Assembly (NCBI RefSeq): GCF_044335535.1
Contig: NZ_JBIQVZ010000002.1
Coordinates: 434,001 to 498,000, forward strand
Length of the DNA: 64,000 bases
Reading direction: 5' to 3'
Origin: Mariniflexile sp044335535
Lineage (GTDB): Bacteria > Bacteroidota > Bacteroidia > Flavobacteriales > Flavobacteriaceae
The notes beneath the pieces were generated by a model, which worked only from the letters and a program-made list of their open reading frames with translations, did not search any database and was not told the DNA's origin. The position numbers and the translations under genes were made by a program. Shown here in pieces: positions 26,778-35,683 of the stretch. Positions within the stretch are counted from its first letter, which is position 1; each line of letters opens with the position of its first letter.

Positions 26778-28379
26778 TCAATCTTGTTGCGTAACTAACT
26801 CTACTTTAACATTTTGCATTGATATATCTTGAACATTCTGAATACTAAAACCGTCTAGAGACTTGACCATCATATCAGTGAATGAAACCTGTTGAATTGG
26901 AAGTTCAGCAAATCCAGCAATATAGATACCTCTCCCAACAGGATTATTTATCCTGATATTCTTAAATTGGATATTTCTAAAGAAAGGTGTTTCTGGCGTA
27001 AGTGGCTGAAACACTTTTGGACCTTTATCTTCTGGAGCATAATAATACTGATCTAGAGCTATTGGGGCATGATTCCATTTTCTATCTATATGTTTGGTGT
27101 TTATATAGGTAATATTTTCCACCCTTACATCTTCTACAAAAGTGTACGAGGCGTCTTTTTTTGTTTTGATGTTTGCTATACTGGCGGCATCAATAAACGT
27201 ACAATTCTTTACCAAAACACCTTTAACCTTACATCCACTCCCTATAGCAAAGCCAAGAGGTGATGCTCCTGGAGCTGCATTACCATCAAAGACACAATCC
27301 AACACTTTAATATTTTCACAAAAGCGGCTTTTACCATCTCCTTTTAACGCAATACTATCATCTTGATTCCCAAAGAGACAGCCCACAATGGTTACATTTC
27401 TTGAACCATACGGATCTAGCCCATCACCATTACGTCCTTCTACTGTTGAATATTTTAAAATTTTAACATCTGAATAAATGACATTATCGATATAAATAAG
27501 AACATTATTAAACTTTGGTGAATCTTGAAATGTCACACCCTGAACGAGAATATTTGACCCTTTTACCAATTCTAGAAAACGTGGACGCGTTTCACCATTT
27601 ACTTTTTCTAGACCTACTGGAAAATGTGGCCACCAAGTTTCTCCATTGGCATCTAAAACACCTTCTCCAGTTATGGTTAAATCATGAATGTTTGATCCAT
27701 AAATCAAACTTTTTCCCGTATGGATTTTGTCTCCATCAGTGTGAGCCAATGTGGTTTTGAACCTCTTCAAAACCCCGATATCGTCATAACCAATAAATGT
27801 AAGAAATGCCCCTTTTTCGATCTCAAACGTCATATCACTCTTTAGTTCGATTTGACCAATAAGGTAAGAACCGGATGGAACTAAAACCGTTCCTCCTTTA
27901 TCACAACTATTAATGGCATTTTGTATGGCTTCGGTGTCCTCTACTTTTCCATTGCCAACTGCTCCAAAATCTTTTACATTAAAAATTTTCCCTGCCTTTT
28001 TTGTAGTAACATTAATAGCATTTTCTTCCAGAAATTTATGTGCTTTACTTTTTGTAACACATACTGAAAAACTATAGTTGTGTTCGGGTGAAAGGTCTTT
28101 TACCGTATAGGTATGCTTATTTGCCGTTGCTATTTTTACACCATCTTGATAAATATCATAAGACAATTTGGAGTTAGAATAATCTTCAAGCATAACGTTT
28201 GGCTCGTATTGGTCATCCCAAAGAAGTAACACCGTAGACGAGGTAACACCCAGTGAAGGGGCCCTTAGGTTCTTAATAAAGTTTGAAGTATTTTGTCCCC
28301 ATCCTTGAAATCCAATGCATAGAAAAACAAGTAATAATTTATTGATACTAATTTTTATGTTCTTGATTTCTGCGATCAT
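26778..28379 (-). CDS. FN3 domain plus glycoside hydrolase family 28
   Basis: This 533-aa secreted protein has a signal peptide (LLLVFLCIGFQGWG). A fibronectin type III domain follows (about 36-130, APSLGVTSSTVLLLWDD, LSPEHNYSFSVCVT) and then a beta-helix from IFNVKDFGAVGNG (about 135). The catalytic region reads GRNGDGLDPYGS and GNQDDSIALKG, so the second Asp pair is kept (QDD), while NTDG is NGDG. The histidine motif is replaced by GNAAPGASPLGFAIGSG and RIK by NIKT. It is the most divergent of the three adjacent GH28 proteins and may act on a non-galacturonate residue. The FN3-GH28 layout is known from bacterial exo-polygalacturonases. Confidence 0.88.
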   Translation of the reverse strand: MIAEIKNIKISINKLLLVFLCIGFQGWGQNTSNFIKNLRAPSLGVTSSTVLLLWDDQYEPNVMLEDYSNSKLSYDIYQDGVKIATANKHTYTVKDLSPEHNYSFSVCVTKSKAHKFLEENAINVTTKKAGKIFNVKDFGAVGNGKVEDTEAIQNAINSCDKGGTVLVPSGSYLIGQIELKSDMTFEIEKGAFLTFIGYDDIGVLKRFKTTLAHTDGDKIHTGKSLIYGSNIHDLTITGEGVLDANGETWWPHFPVGLEKVNGETRPRFLELVKGSNILVQGVTFQDSPKFNNVLIYIDNVIYSDVKILKYSTVEGRNGDGLDPYGSRNVTIVGCLFGNQDDSIALKGDGKSRFCENIKVLDCVFDGNAAPGASPLGFAIGSGCKVKGVLVKNCTFIDAASIANIKTKKDASYTFVEDVRVENITYINTKHIDRKWNHAPIALDQYYYAPEDKGPKVFQPLTPETPFFRNIQFKNIRINNPVGRGIYIAGFAELPIQQVSFTDMMVKSLDGFSIQNVQDISMQNVKVELVTQQD

Positions 28380-28385
28380 AAGTCT

Positions 28386-29681
28386 TTACTTTTTTAGGTT
28401 TTTATAAAACCATTCATTCGCCTTGTCCCATTGTTCTGGAAATGTCCAATGTCCTGTTTCTAAATAGATATTCAGTTCTTTCGGTGCATCTATTATATTA
28501 TAAGCAGCAAACATGGACGTTGGTGGGCATGTCGGGTCATTATAACCCCACGAATACCATCCTGGAACTTTTATCCTTTTGGCAAAATTCACCGCATCGT
28601 AATAAGGGGCTACCTTTATCCAGTTTGGACGTTTTGCCTCGTTATAATTTTTGAACATGTGGGGCCATCCTCCTGCTCTTCCTTCTAAATACCCCGTTAA
28701 ATCACATAGCGCGGGGTAAAAGGCAGCTAAATATTTTATTCGTGGATCTAAACCTGCAGTAATAAGGGACAATCCTCCACCTTGGCTAGCACCATTAACG
28801 GCTATATTTTCCCCATCAAATTCTTCCATGGAAAAAATATAGTCAACAGCCCGAACACAGCCCAAATAGACCCGTTTATAATAATAATCGTCTAAATCAT
28901 CTAATTTACTGGTCCAATATGCTTTAAGCGCTCCATTCTTTAAATCACTATAAACCCCATCATCCAGTCTCACCGGAATACCATGTATCCCTATTTTTAG
29001 GGTAATAAAACCATCCTCTGCCCGAAGGTCCGCATCATATGATCGAACACCGGCTCCCGGCACTCTTAATATTGCTGGATATTTACCAGAGGCTTTAGGT
29101 ATTGATAAAATACCATATATTCTACTGTTCTTAATATTACCTATATTGAGTTGATATACATTTATTTTTGAGGTACATAACTCTGGAAGCAGTGTTAGCT
29201 TCGGATCTATAGGCACCTTTGCTAATTCTGCCTTTGCTTGTGACCAAAATGCATCAAAATCGGAAGGGTTTTTTACGGTTGGTAAAATATTTTGTGGTTC
29301 ATAAGCAGCTCTTCCCCTTCCTTTATAGATTCTGTCATTCACTTCTATAGATACCTCACATTCAAGAAAACCAGGAGTATTGATTTTCATTCCATCTATA
29401 TGAGCCCGTCCAGATTCAGACATAATATCATCTTCTTTCGTATGGGTCATTTTTTCCAATCCGAATGCATAATGGATTTTAACATTAGGTACTAGCTGCC
29501 CATCTTGCAAAACTTGAACATTAAAATTGGCTTTTTCTCCTAATTTATAGTTCCAATTGGTATGGTCTGGTGTTACTATAACTTGTACTCTTGATTGGCT
29601 TGGCTGGGCATAAAGTGTGTTGATACTTTTAAAAAAAAGTATGGCAACGACACAAAATATTCTTATTAACTTTAGTTTCAT
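28386..29681 (-). CDS. AXE1/CE7-like acetyl esterase
   Basis: This secreted alpha/beta-hydrolase of the acetyl xylan esterase (AXE1, CE7) type removes O-acetyl groups from sugars. It has 431 aa. A signal peptide (VVAILFFKSINTLYA) and an N-terminal beta-sandwich (about 30-135) precede the hydrolase domain. The nucleophile Ser lies in NGASQGGGLS near residue 298. The Asp is in YNDPTCPPTSM and the His in ETGHWTFP, so the triad is complete. It lies 6 bp upstream of the FN3-GH28 gene in the same operon and suggests that the PUL substrate is acetylated. Confidence 0.9.
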   Translation of the reverse strand: MKLKLIRIFCVVAILFFKSINTLYAQPSQSRVQVIVTPDHTNWNYKLGEKANFNVQVLQDGQLVPNVKIHYAFGLEKMTHTKEDDIMSESGRAHIDGMKINTPGFLECEVSIEVNDRIYKGRGRAAYEPQNILPTVKNPSDFDAFWSQAKAELAKVPIDPKLTLLPELCTSKINVYQLNIGNIKNSRIYGILSIPKASGKYPAILRVPGAGVRSYDADLRAEDGFITLKIGIHGIPVRLDDGVYSDLKNGALKAYWTSKLDDLDDYYYKRVYLGCVRAVDYIFSMEEFDGENIAVNGASQGGGLSLITAGLDPRIKYLAAFYPALCDLTGYLEGRAGGWPHMFKNYNEAKRPNWIKVAPYYDAVNFAKRIKVPGWYSWGYNDPTCPPTSMFAAYNIIDAPKELNIYLETGHWTFPEQWDKANEWFYKNLKK

Positions 29682-29747
29682 TTCTTAAGAATTTTATAAT
29701 AGTATCTGTGTCATTAATGGAGCATATAAAAAATACTATCTGTTAGT

Positions 29748-30503
29748 TTATTGGTTTTCTATTTCTTTCAGCATTTTAACAAACTCCTCTGGAGCCGACC
29801 ATTGCGCATTATGATCTGCTTCTAGTTGTATCATATTCCACCCTTTTTTGTTCGCTCTTTCAGCATGTGGTGCAAAATCATCTAACTTAGGATCAGCACC
29901 TTTATCTACAGTAAGAATATATGTTGTTGGTATGTTAAGTCTTTCGGAATTTTTTAAAGAAATTTTGTCTGTCCAAGTTTTTAAAGCATGCGGAACATCC
30001 GTAGGAGGTAATTTCCCTTCTAAAACCCACGTTGGAATTACAAAGCCATTTACAGCTTCATAATTTTTAATACTTTTCCCTTTAATTAACTCAATGCTTT
30101 CATTATCATTAGGAACGAAAGCATCAATGTAAATTAGCTTTTTAATTCTTTCAGGTATACTATCTGCGACACCAGTAACAACCATACCAGAATAGCTATG
30201 ACCTACTAAAATAACATCATGCAAATCTTCATAGAGAATTGTGTTCACAATATCCTTAATATGTGTATCTAATCCAACCTCCAAAGACGCCAAATGCACG
30301 CGCTCTCCCTGACCTGTTAAAGTAGGCCTATAAACCACACTCCCAGTTGCTGTAAGTAGCGAATCTACTTTTTTAAAAGCCCATCCACCACCCCATGCGC
30401 CATGAACAATTACAAATACAGATTTATTATTTGCTTGAGAAAATAAAGGTTGAAATGAAATGCTTGAAATAACAAACAACAAAATAATTTTATACTGTTT
30501 CAT
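29748..30503 (-). CDS. Secreted alpha/beta hydrolase
   Basis: This 251-aa protein has a signal peptide (IILLFVISSISFQPLFS) and a compact alpha/beta-hydrolase fold. FVIVHGAWGGGWAF forms the oxyanion hole region. Ser103 in LVGHSYSGMV is the nucleophile, an Asp follows later, and the His lies in LEADHNAQWSAPEE. It resembles small salicylate/acyl esterases of the HGAWGG type (plant methylesterase-like fold). A possible role is a methyl or acyl esterase on uronic acids, but this rests only on location between the AXE1 gene and a lyase-like gene (2-bp gap). Confidence 0.82.
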   Translation of the reverse strand: MKQYKIILLFVISSISFQPLFSQANNKSVFVIVHGAWGGGWAFKKVDSLLTATGSVVYRPTLTGQGERVHLASLEVGLDTHIKDIVNTILYEDLHDVILVGHSYSGMVVTGVADSIPERIKKLIYIDAFVPNDNESIELIKGKSIKNYEAVNGFVIPTWVLEGKLPPTDVPHALKTWTDKISLKNSERLNIPTTYILTVDKGADPKLDDFAPHAERANKKGWNMIQLEADHNAQWSAPEEFVKMLKEIENQ

Positions 30504-30505
30504 AT

Positions 30506-31471
30506 TTATTGTTTATTAGAATTATCCCAAACTTCGTAGTCATCCCAATACACATGCGTAGACTTTCCTTTAGAGTTCATATAATTTATAATTTCTCCTG
30601 ATGTATAAAGCTTAAAAGGATTATGATGAGTAAGCCCATCTGGATTAGGATTCTCAGGGTTGTATGTATAGTTGTGGATATTAAAAATTTCAATCTCTTT
30701 TCCATCAACGACAGCTATAAGTTGGAATATACCATGAACCTCATCACCTTCAACAAAATTTACTTTAAGTGTCATCCATTTACCTGTAGGTACAGCAAAA
30801 TTATTTTGGGTTTCATCCCATATTACTTTACCATGTTTTTTAGTTTCCGGATTGTAAACCTGACCATGTATTGCAAATCTTAAAGAGTCAATGCCTTTGT
30901 TCGGCTTATGCAACCCAACTGATATTCGGAACCCCGTTTCTGGTTTTTCCCAAGGTGCATCGTTCCAAAACTCCATAAGTGTAAACCATGTAAAGGCATC
31001 TGGATAGGACTTTAGAACGTCCAAGTCTTTAGGTAAGAACAAACGAATGGAATAGGTTAAATTCTTAAATCCTTCTTTACAATTATACATATTGGCCTGG
31101 ATACGACCTTTCTTCCCATTGAATACATTAGGCTTGTCAATTTTAAAATGAGCCACCTTGTTTTCTGGATTTATGGGGTCTGGGACAATCTTGGCAATAC
31201 GCATGGATTCATCTCCATCCTGATAATAAATTTTAAACTCACAGTTATTGGGGTCGCCTTCAAGATTGGCTTCCCAATTTCCTTTCGAGGTATTTAAGGT
31301 ATCTATGCCTTTTAATTCGGCATCTTTACGATCAATTTGAGTAACAGTGGTTCCTTCTTCAAAACCCGACCTGAAAATTAACTCACGCGATTGACCAAAG
31401 ACAGACGTCCCAAAAAAAATGCATATCGCTATACAAACAAAATTGATCTTAATATTACTGTGTTTCATCAT
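30506..31471 (-). CDS. Heparin-lyase-I/PL20-like jelly-roll polysaccharide lyase candidate
   Basis: This 321-aa secreted protein has a signal peptide (CIAICIFFGTSVFGQ). Its beta-jelly-roll pattern includes LIFRSGFEEG, NKVAHFKIDKP, LTYSIRLFLPKDL, WFTLMEFWND and STHVYWDDYEVW. This is the style of the Pfam Polysacc_lyase group (heparinase I and glucuronan lyase PL20 relatives). Such enzymes cleave uronic-acid polymers by beta-elimination and leave unsaturated ends. The start codon lies 17 bp inside the GH88 gene end, so translation is coupled. GH88 acts on exactly such ends, which supports the call. I cannot place catalytic residues without alignment, and a sugar-binding role remains possible. 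Confidence 0.65.
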   Translation of the reverse strand: MMKHSNIKINFVCIAICIFFGTSVFGQSRELIFRSGFEEGTTVTQIDRKDAELKGIDTLNTSKGNWEANLEGDPNNCEFKIYYQDGDESMRIAKIVPDPINPENKVAHFKIDKPNVFNGKKGRIQANMYNCKEGFKNLTYSIRLFLPKDLDVLKSYPDAFTWFTLMEFWNDAPWEKPETGFRISVGLHKPNKGIDSLRFAIHGQVYNPETKKHGKVIWDETQNNFAVPTGKWMTLKVNFVEGDEVHGIFQLIAVVDGKEIEIFNIHNYTYNPENPNPDGLTHHNPFKLYTSGEIINYMNSKGKSTHVYWDDYEVWDNSNKQ

Positions 31472-32654
31472 TATTCAATTTTAGTAATGCCTCTAAAAAA
31501 TAATAGTCAGCATAAATTAATGGAGTATCTATTTCAGAATTCTTCGGAAAATGACCTACACTGTGCTTTAAAAGAAATCCACTGTTTGTTCCTTTTTCAG
31601 CCAAATATTCTGGACTCGATAATGTAGAAAGCATTTTCTTTGCAGATTCCACATACCGCAAAGCATCTTCTTCATTTACATAATCTTTCAGCTCTAAAAA
31701 TGCGGAAGCCATAACGGCTGCTGCGGATGCATCACGTTTTGCCGTTGGAATATCGGGGGCATTAAAATCCCAATATGGCACCATATCATTTGGCATATTA
31801 GGATGGGTAAGAATATAATTGGCTATACCTTTGGCATGATTTAAATAACTTTGATCTTTCGTAAACCTATACATCATCGTAAATCCATAGAGTCCCCAAC
31901 CTTGTCCTCTAGCCCATGCAGATTCATCTGCATAGCCTTGAAACGTGGTTTTCTTTTCAACTGCGCCAGTAATCGTATCGTAAGACACCACATGGTAACT
32001 ACTAAAATCATCCCTAAAATGGTTTTGCATCGTCTTATCAGCATGAGAGATGGCAATCTTGGTCAAGGTGGAATCCGCAAATTCTTTTCCAGCCCACATG
32101 AGCATTTCCAGATTCATCATATTGTCGATAATAACTGGATACTCCCATTTATTGTTCCATGTTGAAAAATCCCAAGATCGGATACAGCCTACCACAGAAT
32201 CAAAACGTGTAGCAAGTGAATAAGCAGATTCTTTTACTACATTTTTATAAGCTTCATTGCCAGTTATTCTATAAGCATTGCCAAAGCTACAAAACATCAT
32301 AAAACCAAGATCATGGGTCGCTTTGTTCGTTTTTTCCTTTTCTAAAACCTTTAAACTTTTTTCAGCCTCTAAAAGTAATAGAGAGTCTTTTGTTTTTTCA
32401 TAAACATAGAATAAACAACCTGGGTAAAAACCACTGCACCAATCATTTGATTTACGTGCAATTAACTTATTATCTTCAAAACTTCTGGGAAACTTATTAT
32501 ATGGAAGTAACCCTGCCAAGTCTTTGTATTGTGAGTTTGCACGCTCAAAAACAGAATCAATACCTAATCTGCTTGGGATACTCTTTTCTTTGTTCTGACA
32601 CCCATAAACTACAAATAGTAATACTGTAAAGCATGTCAATCTTAATGTATTCAT
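31455..32654 (-). CDS. Glycoside hydrolase family 88 (unsaturated glucuronyl hydrolase)
   Basis: This enzyme removes delta-4,5-unsaturated uronic acid from the non-reducing end of lyase products by hydration of the double bond. I chose the ATG at 32654, which begins a lipoprotein signal (TVLLFVVYGC, Cys19). The frame opens 12 bp earlier with a TTG that overlaps the sulfatase stop. Catalytic aspartates are Asp115 in THDLGFMM and Asp177 in VIIDNMMNLEML, both classic GH88 motifs. ADESAWARGQGWGLYGF is the conserved substrate-binding block. The length (399 aa) is normal. Its end overlaps the lyase-like gene by 17 bp. It indicates uronic acid in the target polysaccharide. Confidence 0.93.
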   Translation of the reverse strand: MNTLRLTCFTVLLFVVYGCQNKEKSIPSRLGIDSVFERANSQYKDLAGLLPYNKFPRSFEDNKLIARKSNDWCSGFYPGCLFYVYEKTKDSLLLLEAEKSLKVLEKEKTNKATHDLGFMMFCSFGNAYRITGNEAYKNVVKESAYSLATRFDSVVGCIRSWDFSTWNNKWEYPVIIDNMMNLEMLMWAGKEFADSTLTKIAISHADKTMQNHFRDDFSSYHVVSYDTITGAVEKKTTFQGYADESAWARGQGWGLYGFTMMYRFTKDQSYLNHAKGIANYILTHPNMPNDMVPYWDFNAPDIPTAKRDASAAAVMASAFLELKDYVNEEDALRYVESAKKMLSTLSSPEYLAEKGTNSGFLLKHSVGHFPKNSEIDTPLIYADYYFLEALLKLNNDETQ

Positions 32655-32662
32655 AATGGTTC

Positions 32663-34219
32663 TCAATTAAATCTCATTTTCATTTCTTTTGCACTTTCAA
32701 CTCTGTCTATATTCACATCTTCATACATTTCTTCCAATTTGGAAACTAATTCTTCAAATAAAGAAGGGTTATTTTTGGACAAGTCATTTGTCATTAAAGG
32801 ATCCGTCTCAATATCATACAATTTATAGCTGTTAGGTTTTAAATATAGCTTATCACTATAACCGTATAGCACAAAGTTGTCCTGCCTAATAACAACCTGT
32901 GGAGGAATCCCCTCTTTTATAGGTATATTCCCTATATACCTTTGGTTATAACCTTCTCCCTTCAATTCCCAATTCTGTCTACGTTTTTCAAACTGCCAGT
33001 ATAAAGGATTTTCACGTTCAATTGGTTTATTGTTCACCAAATAATGGTACATACTAACACCGTCCGTTTTTACTTTAGAATTTAGGTTGATATCTGCAAT
33101 ATCACATATTGTTGGTAGTACATCATAGTTGACATTTGGGATGTCACATATTCTATGAGCTATTTTTCCCTTCCATGAGATCAATCCTGGCACTTTAATA
33201 CCACCTTCATACAATTGCCTCTTTTGCCCCCGTAGAGGATAACTCGTCCCAAATGATCTGCCAGACGCGGGGTTAGTTCTCCACACTTCTGGACCATTAT
33301 CTGATGAGAAAAAAATTATCGTATTTTCTCGTAACCCCATAGAATCCAAAGCTTCCATTAACCTTCCTATTTGATGATCCAGATAGGTTACATTTGCATA
33401 GTATTGGTCTTTATCAGGGTCCCCAGTAGAATACATATTGTTGTATTCATCTGGATTGGAAATAAATTCATGAACCGCATCATAAGACAGAAACAAAAAG
33501 AAAGGATTACTCTTATCTGTAGTTTTAGACAACCATCTTAAAGCATTATCAGTAATAATTTTACTTGAATACCCCTCTATTACACCAAGTGGATGTCCAT
33601 CTAAATCAAAGAAATCTCCTGGATTTTTTTGTGAATTTTTCTCTAAAGCTGTTGTTAAATGAGGATTTTCTTTGGTTACCATTCCATAATCAAAACCCTG
33701 TTGTTTCGGAAAAGATCCTGTCCTACCTGTCCAAGCATTAGGGTCATTCCAATCAGCACCATTTAAATGCCATTTACCAAAGATGGCAGTACTATAATTT
33801 TTTTCCTTAAGAAGTTCTGCAATTGTAATCTCTTTTCCACTTAGAAAAATGCGATCATTATCTTTCTTATCACTTATAAACAAATCAATATTAACTCTAT
33901 TCGGTATTTTTCCTGTCAAAAGACCTGCCCTTGATGGGGAACATACTGGAGAGGAGGCGTACTGTTGGGTAAAAACCACAGATTGATGTGCAAGTTGGGC
34001 TAAATTCGGGGTTTTTATATATGGATTGCTAAATTCACTAAGTCCTTGAATACCAAAATTAACATCCCCATACCCTAAATCATCGGCTAATATATATATA
34101 ATATTGGGGCTAGGAGTAACGTCATCATTTGATGGAATCTTAAACGAATAAAAACTCGTCACTACCAGTGCAGTTATACCAATGACAATTAAAAATTTGT
34201 ATTTATATTTATTAAACAT
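32663..34219 (-). CDS. Membrane-anchored sulfatase, family S1
   Basis: This is a 518-aa formylglycine sulfatase. I set the start at 34219 (MFNKYKYKFLIVIGIT) because it gives a hydrophobic signal or anchor (about 9-25) and clears the upstream gene; the frame is open to 34324 with unlikely residues. Motifs are LADDLGYGDVN for metal, Cys93 in CSPSRAGLLTG for formylglycine, GKWHLNG, and SSDNGPEVW. The block YPLRGQKRQLYEGGIKVP is typical of arylsulfatase-A-like enzymes. It lies 16 bp after the SASA gene and ends just before the GH88 start, so desulfation and end-trimming genes are adjacent. Confidence 0.92.
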   Translation of the reverse strand: MFNKYKYKFLIVIGITALVVTSFYSFKIPSNDDVTPSPNIIYILADDLGYGDVNFGIQGLSEFSNPYIKTPNLAQLAHQSVVFTQQYASSPVCSPSRAGLLTGKIPNRVNIDLFISDKKDNDRIFLSGKEITIAELLKEKNYSTAIFGKWHLNGADWNDPNAWTGRTGSFPKQQGFDYGMVTKENPHLTTALEKNSQKNPGDFFDLDGHPLGVIEGYSSKIITDNALRWLSKTTDKSNPFFLFLSYDAVHEFISNPDEYNNMYSTGDPDKDQYYANVTYLDHQIGRLMEALDSMGLRENTIIFFSSDNGPEVWRTNPASGRSFGTSYPLRGQKRQLYEGGIKVPGLISWKGKIAHRICDIPNVNYDVLPTICDIADINLNSKVKTDGVSMYHYLVNNKPIERENPLYWQFEKRRQNWELKGEGYNQRYIGNIPIKEGIPPQVVIRQDNFVLYGYSDKLYLKPNSYKLYDIETDPLMTNDLSKNNPSLFEELVSKLEEMYEDVNIDRVESAKEMKMRFN

Positions 34220-34235
34220 ACCTATCTTTTTTACT

Positions 34236-35651
34236 TTAATTCTTCCAATTATCCACCTGAAAAGATGACGCTGGCAATCCCTCTGTATTAAAAAGTTCGC
34301 CAACCACCCAATCTTGGTAAGCATAACGTACCGCTACAGGATGATCGACTCTATCAGCGAACAGAACGATTCCCTCTTTTGTTAAAAACCCCTTAGCTCT
34401 AAAAAATTTCTTGTTTTCACCTGCTATTTCAAAGTTCTCTAGAGGTTTACCGTAGGTTGTCAGTCCGTTCTGGGCATGATCAAAAGTCAATTTTAAAAAT
34501 TTCCCTTCTGTTTTCATTTCCTTTAATACAGGACCAGAATATTCAATACCCTCTATACCATAAGTTTTATTTAAGGCAATGTATGCCAATCGTTCTCCTA
34601 CAACTTTCTTGTTTGCTGGATGGATATTATCTTTTTCTCCCACATCCATTAAACAGGCCATACCGATTCCTTCTATATTTGACAGAGATACATCTAACAT
34701 AGACTGTCTTATTTCAGCAGAATTAATAGTATCCATATAATCAAAAGGTGCAATTTGTGCGTAATAAAAATTCAAATCTTGATTATCCCATTGGTTTCTC
34801 CAATCCTTGATTAACCCAGATAAAAGTTTCTTGTAATTATCTGGTTCCTTTCTATTCGCCTCTCCTTGATACCAAAGAAATCCTTTGATACCATATCCCG
34901 CCATAGGATTTATCATCCCATTAAAAAGATACGTCGGGCGTCGGTGTTTACCTTCTTTTTCCATATCTTTTTGTTCTATAAATTTAAATTCTGAAATAGT
35001 ATTAGCACTTATCCAAGGCTCTATTCGAGTACCGCCCCAACTGGATGATATAAGTCCTACGGGGACATTAAGCACTTTGTTAATCATACGCCCAAAGTAG
35101 TATGCTGCTGCACTAAAATTGGCTACATTTTTAGGAATACTTTCTTGCCATTCGCCTTTAAAATCACCTTGAGGCGTTTCACTAGTTACCTTATCAACCG
35201 TAAACAAACGTATGCTATTATTGGATGACATCACGATATCATTAAGTGCTCCCAATACGGGTTGGTTCGTGTAACCGCTCATGGGCATATACATGTTTGA
35301 TTGCCCGGAGCATACCCATACCTCACCTATCAATACATCTTGTAATATTAATTCTTGGCCATCGTTTATTATAATTTCATAAGGCCCTCCTGCTTTTGGG
35401 GTAGATACCTTTAGACTCCAATTTCCATTCTTGTCTGAGTTGGCCGTATATTGATTATTATTCCATGAGGTAATAACCTCAATTATCTTTTTGGAATTCG
35501 ACTTCCCCCAAATCTTAACATTGGATTGCTGTTGAAGTACCATACCATCTCCAAATATGGCTGGTAACTGCACTTGTGCAAAGCCTACAAATGAAAGTAG
35601 GAATACACAAAAACTTATGATGATTGATTTCATTTTATACTTTTTATTCAT
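34236..35651 (-). CDS. Sialate-O-acetylesterase-like SGNH carbohydrate esterase
   Basis: This 471-aa secreted esterase has a signal peptide (IIISFCVFLLSFVGFA). The first ATG is at 35651 and an alternative at 35633 leaves the signal intact. The SASA-family pattern is present: LPAIFGDGMVLQQ, then a beta-sandwich and WVCSGQSNMYMPM with the nucleophile Ser. SSWGGTRIEPW and FLWYQGEANR follow, and DNIHPANKKVVGERLA supplies the Asp-x-x-His pair. Members of this family deacetylate plant and algal polysaccharides rather than sialic acid when found in PULs. It is between two sulfatase genes. Confidence 0.9.
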   Translation of the reverse strand: MNKKYKMKSIIISFCVFLLSFVGFAQVQLPAIFGDGMVLQQQSNVKIWGKSNSKKIIEVITSWNNNQYTANSDKNGNWSLKVSTPKAGGPYEIIINDGQELILQDVLIGEVWVCSGQSNMYMPMSGYTNQPVLGALNDIVMSSNNSIRLFTVDKVTSETPQGDFKGEWQESIPKNVANFSAAAYYFGRMINKVLNVPVGLISSSWGGTRIEPWISANTISEFKFIEQKDMEKEGKHRRPTYLFNGMINPMAGYGIKGFLWYQGEANRKEPDNYKKLLSGLIKDWRNQWDNQDLNFYYAQIAPFDYMDTINSAEIRQSMLDVSLSNIEGIGMACLMDVGEKDNIHPANKKVVGERLAYIALNKTYGIEGIEYSGPVLKEMKTEGKFLKLTFDHAQNGLTTYGKPLENFEIAGENKKFFRAKGFLTKEGIVLFADRVDHPVAVRYAYQDWVVGELFNTEGLPASSFQVDNWKN

Positions 35652-35683
35652 CTCAATAAATTTTATTAACTGCTACTTACTAG

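Noticed and set aside
32654..32666. TTG start of GH88 overlapping the sulfatase stop
   Set aside because: An ATG 12 bp downstream begins an ideal lipoprotein signal, so the TTG is not needed.
34220..34324. Upstream extension of the sulfatase frame at 32663
   Set aside because: It overlaps the SASA gene end and would put about 35 non-signal residues before the hydrophobic segment.
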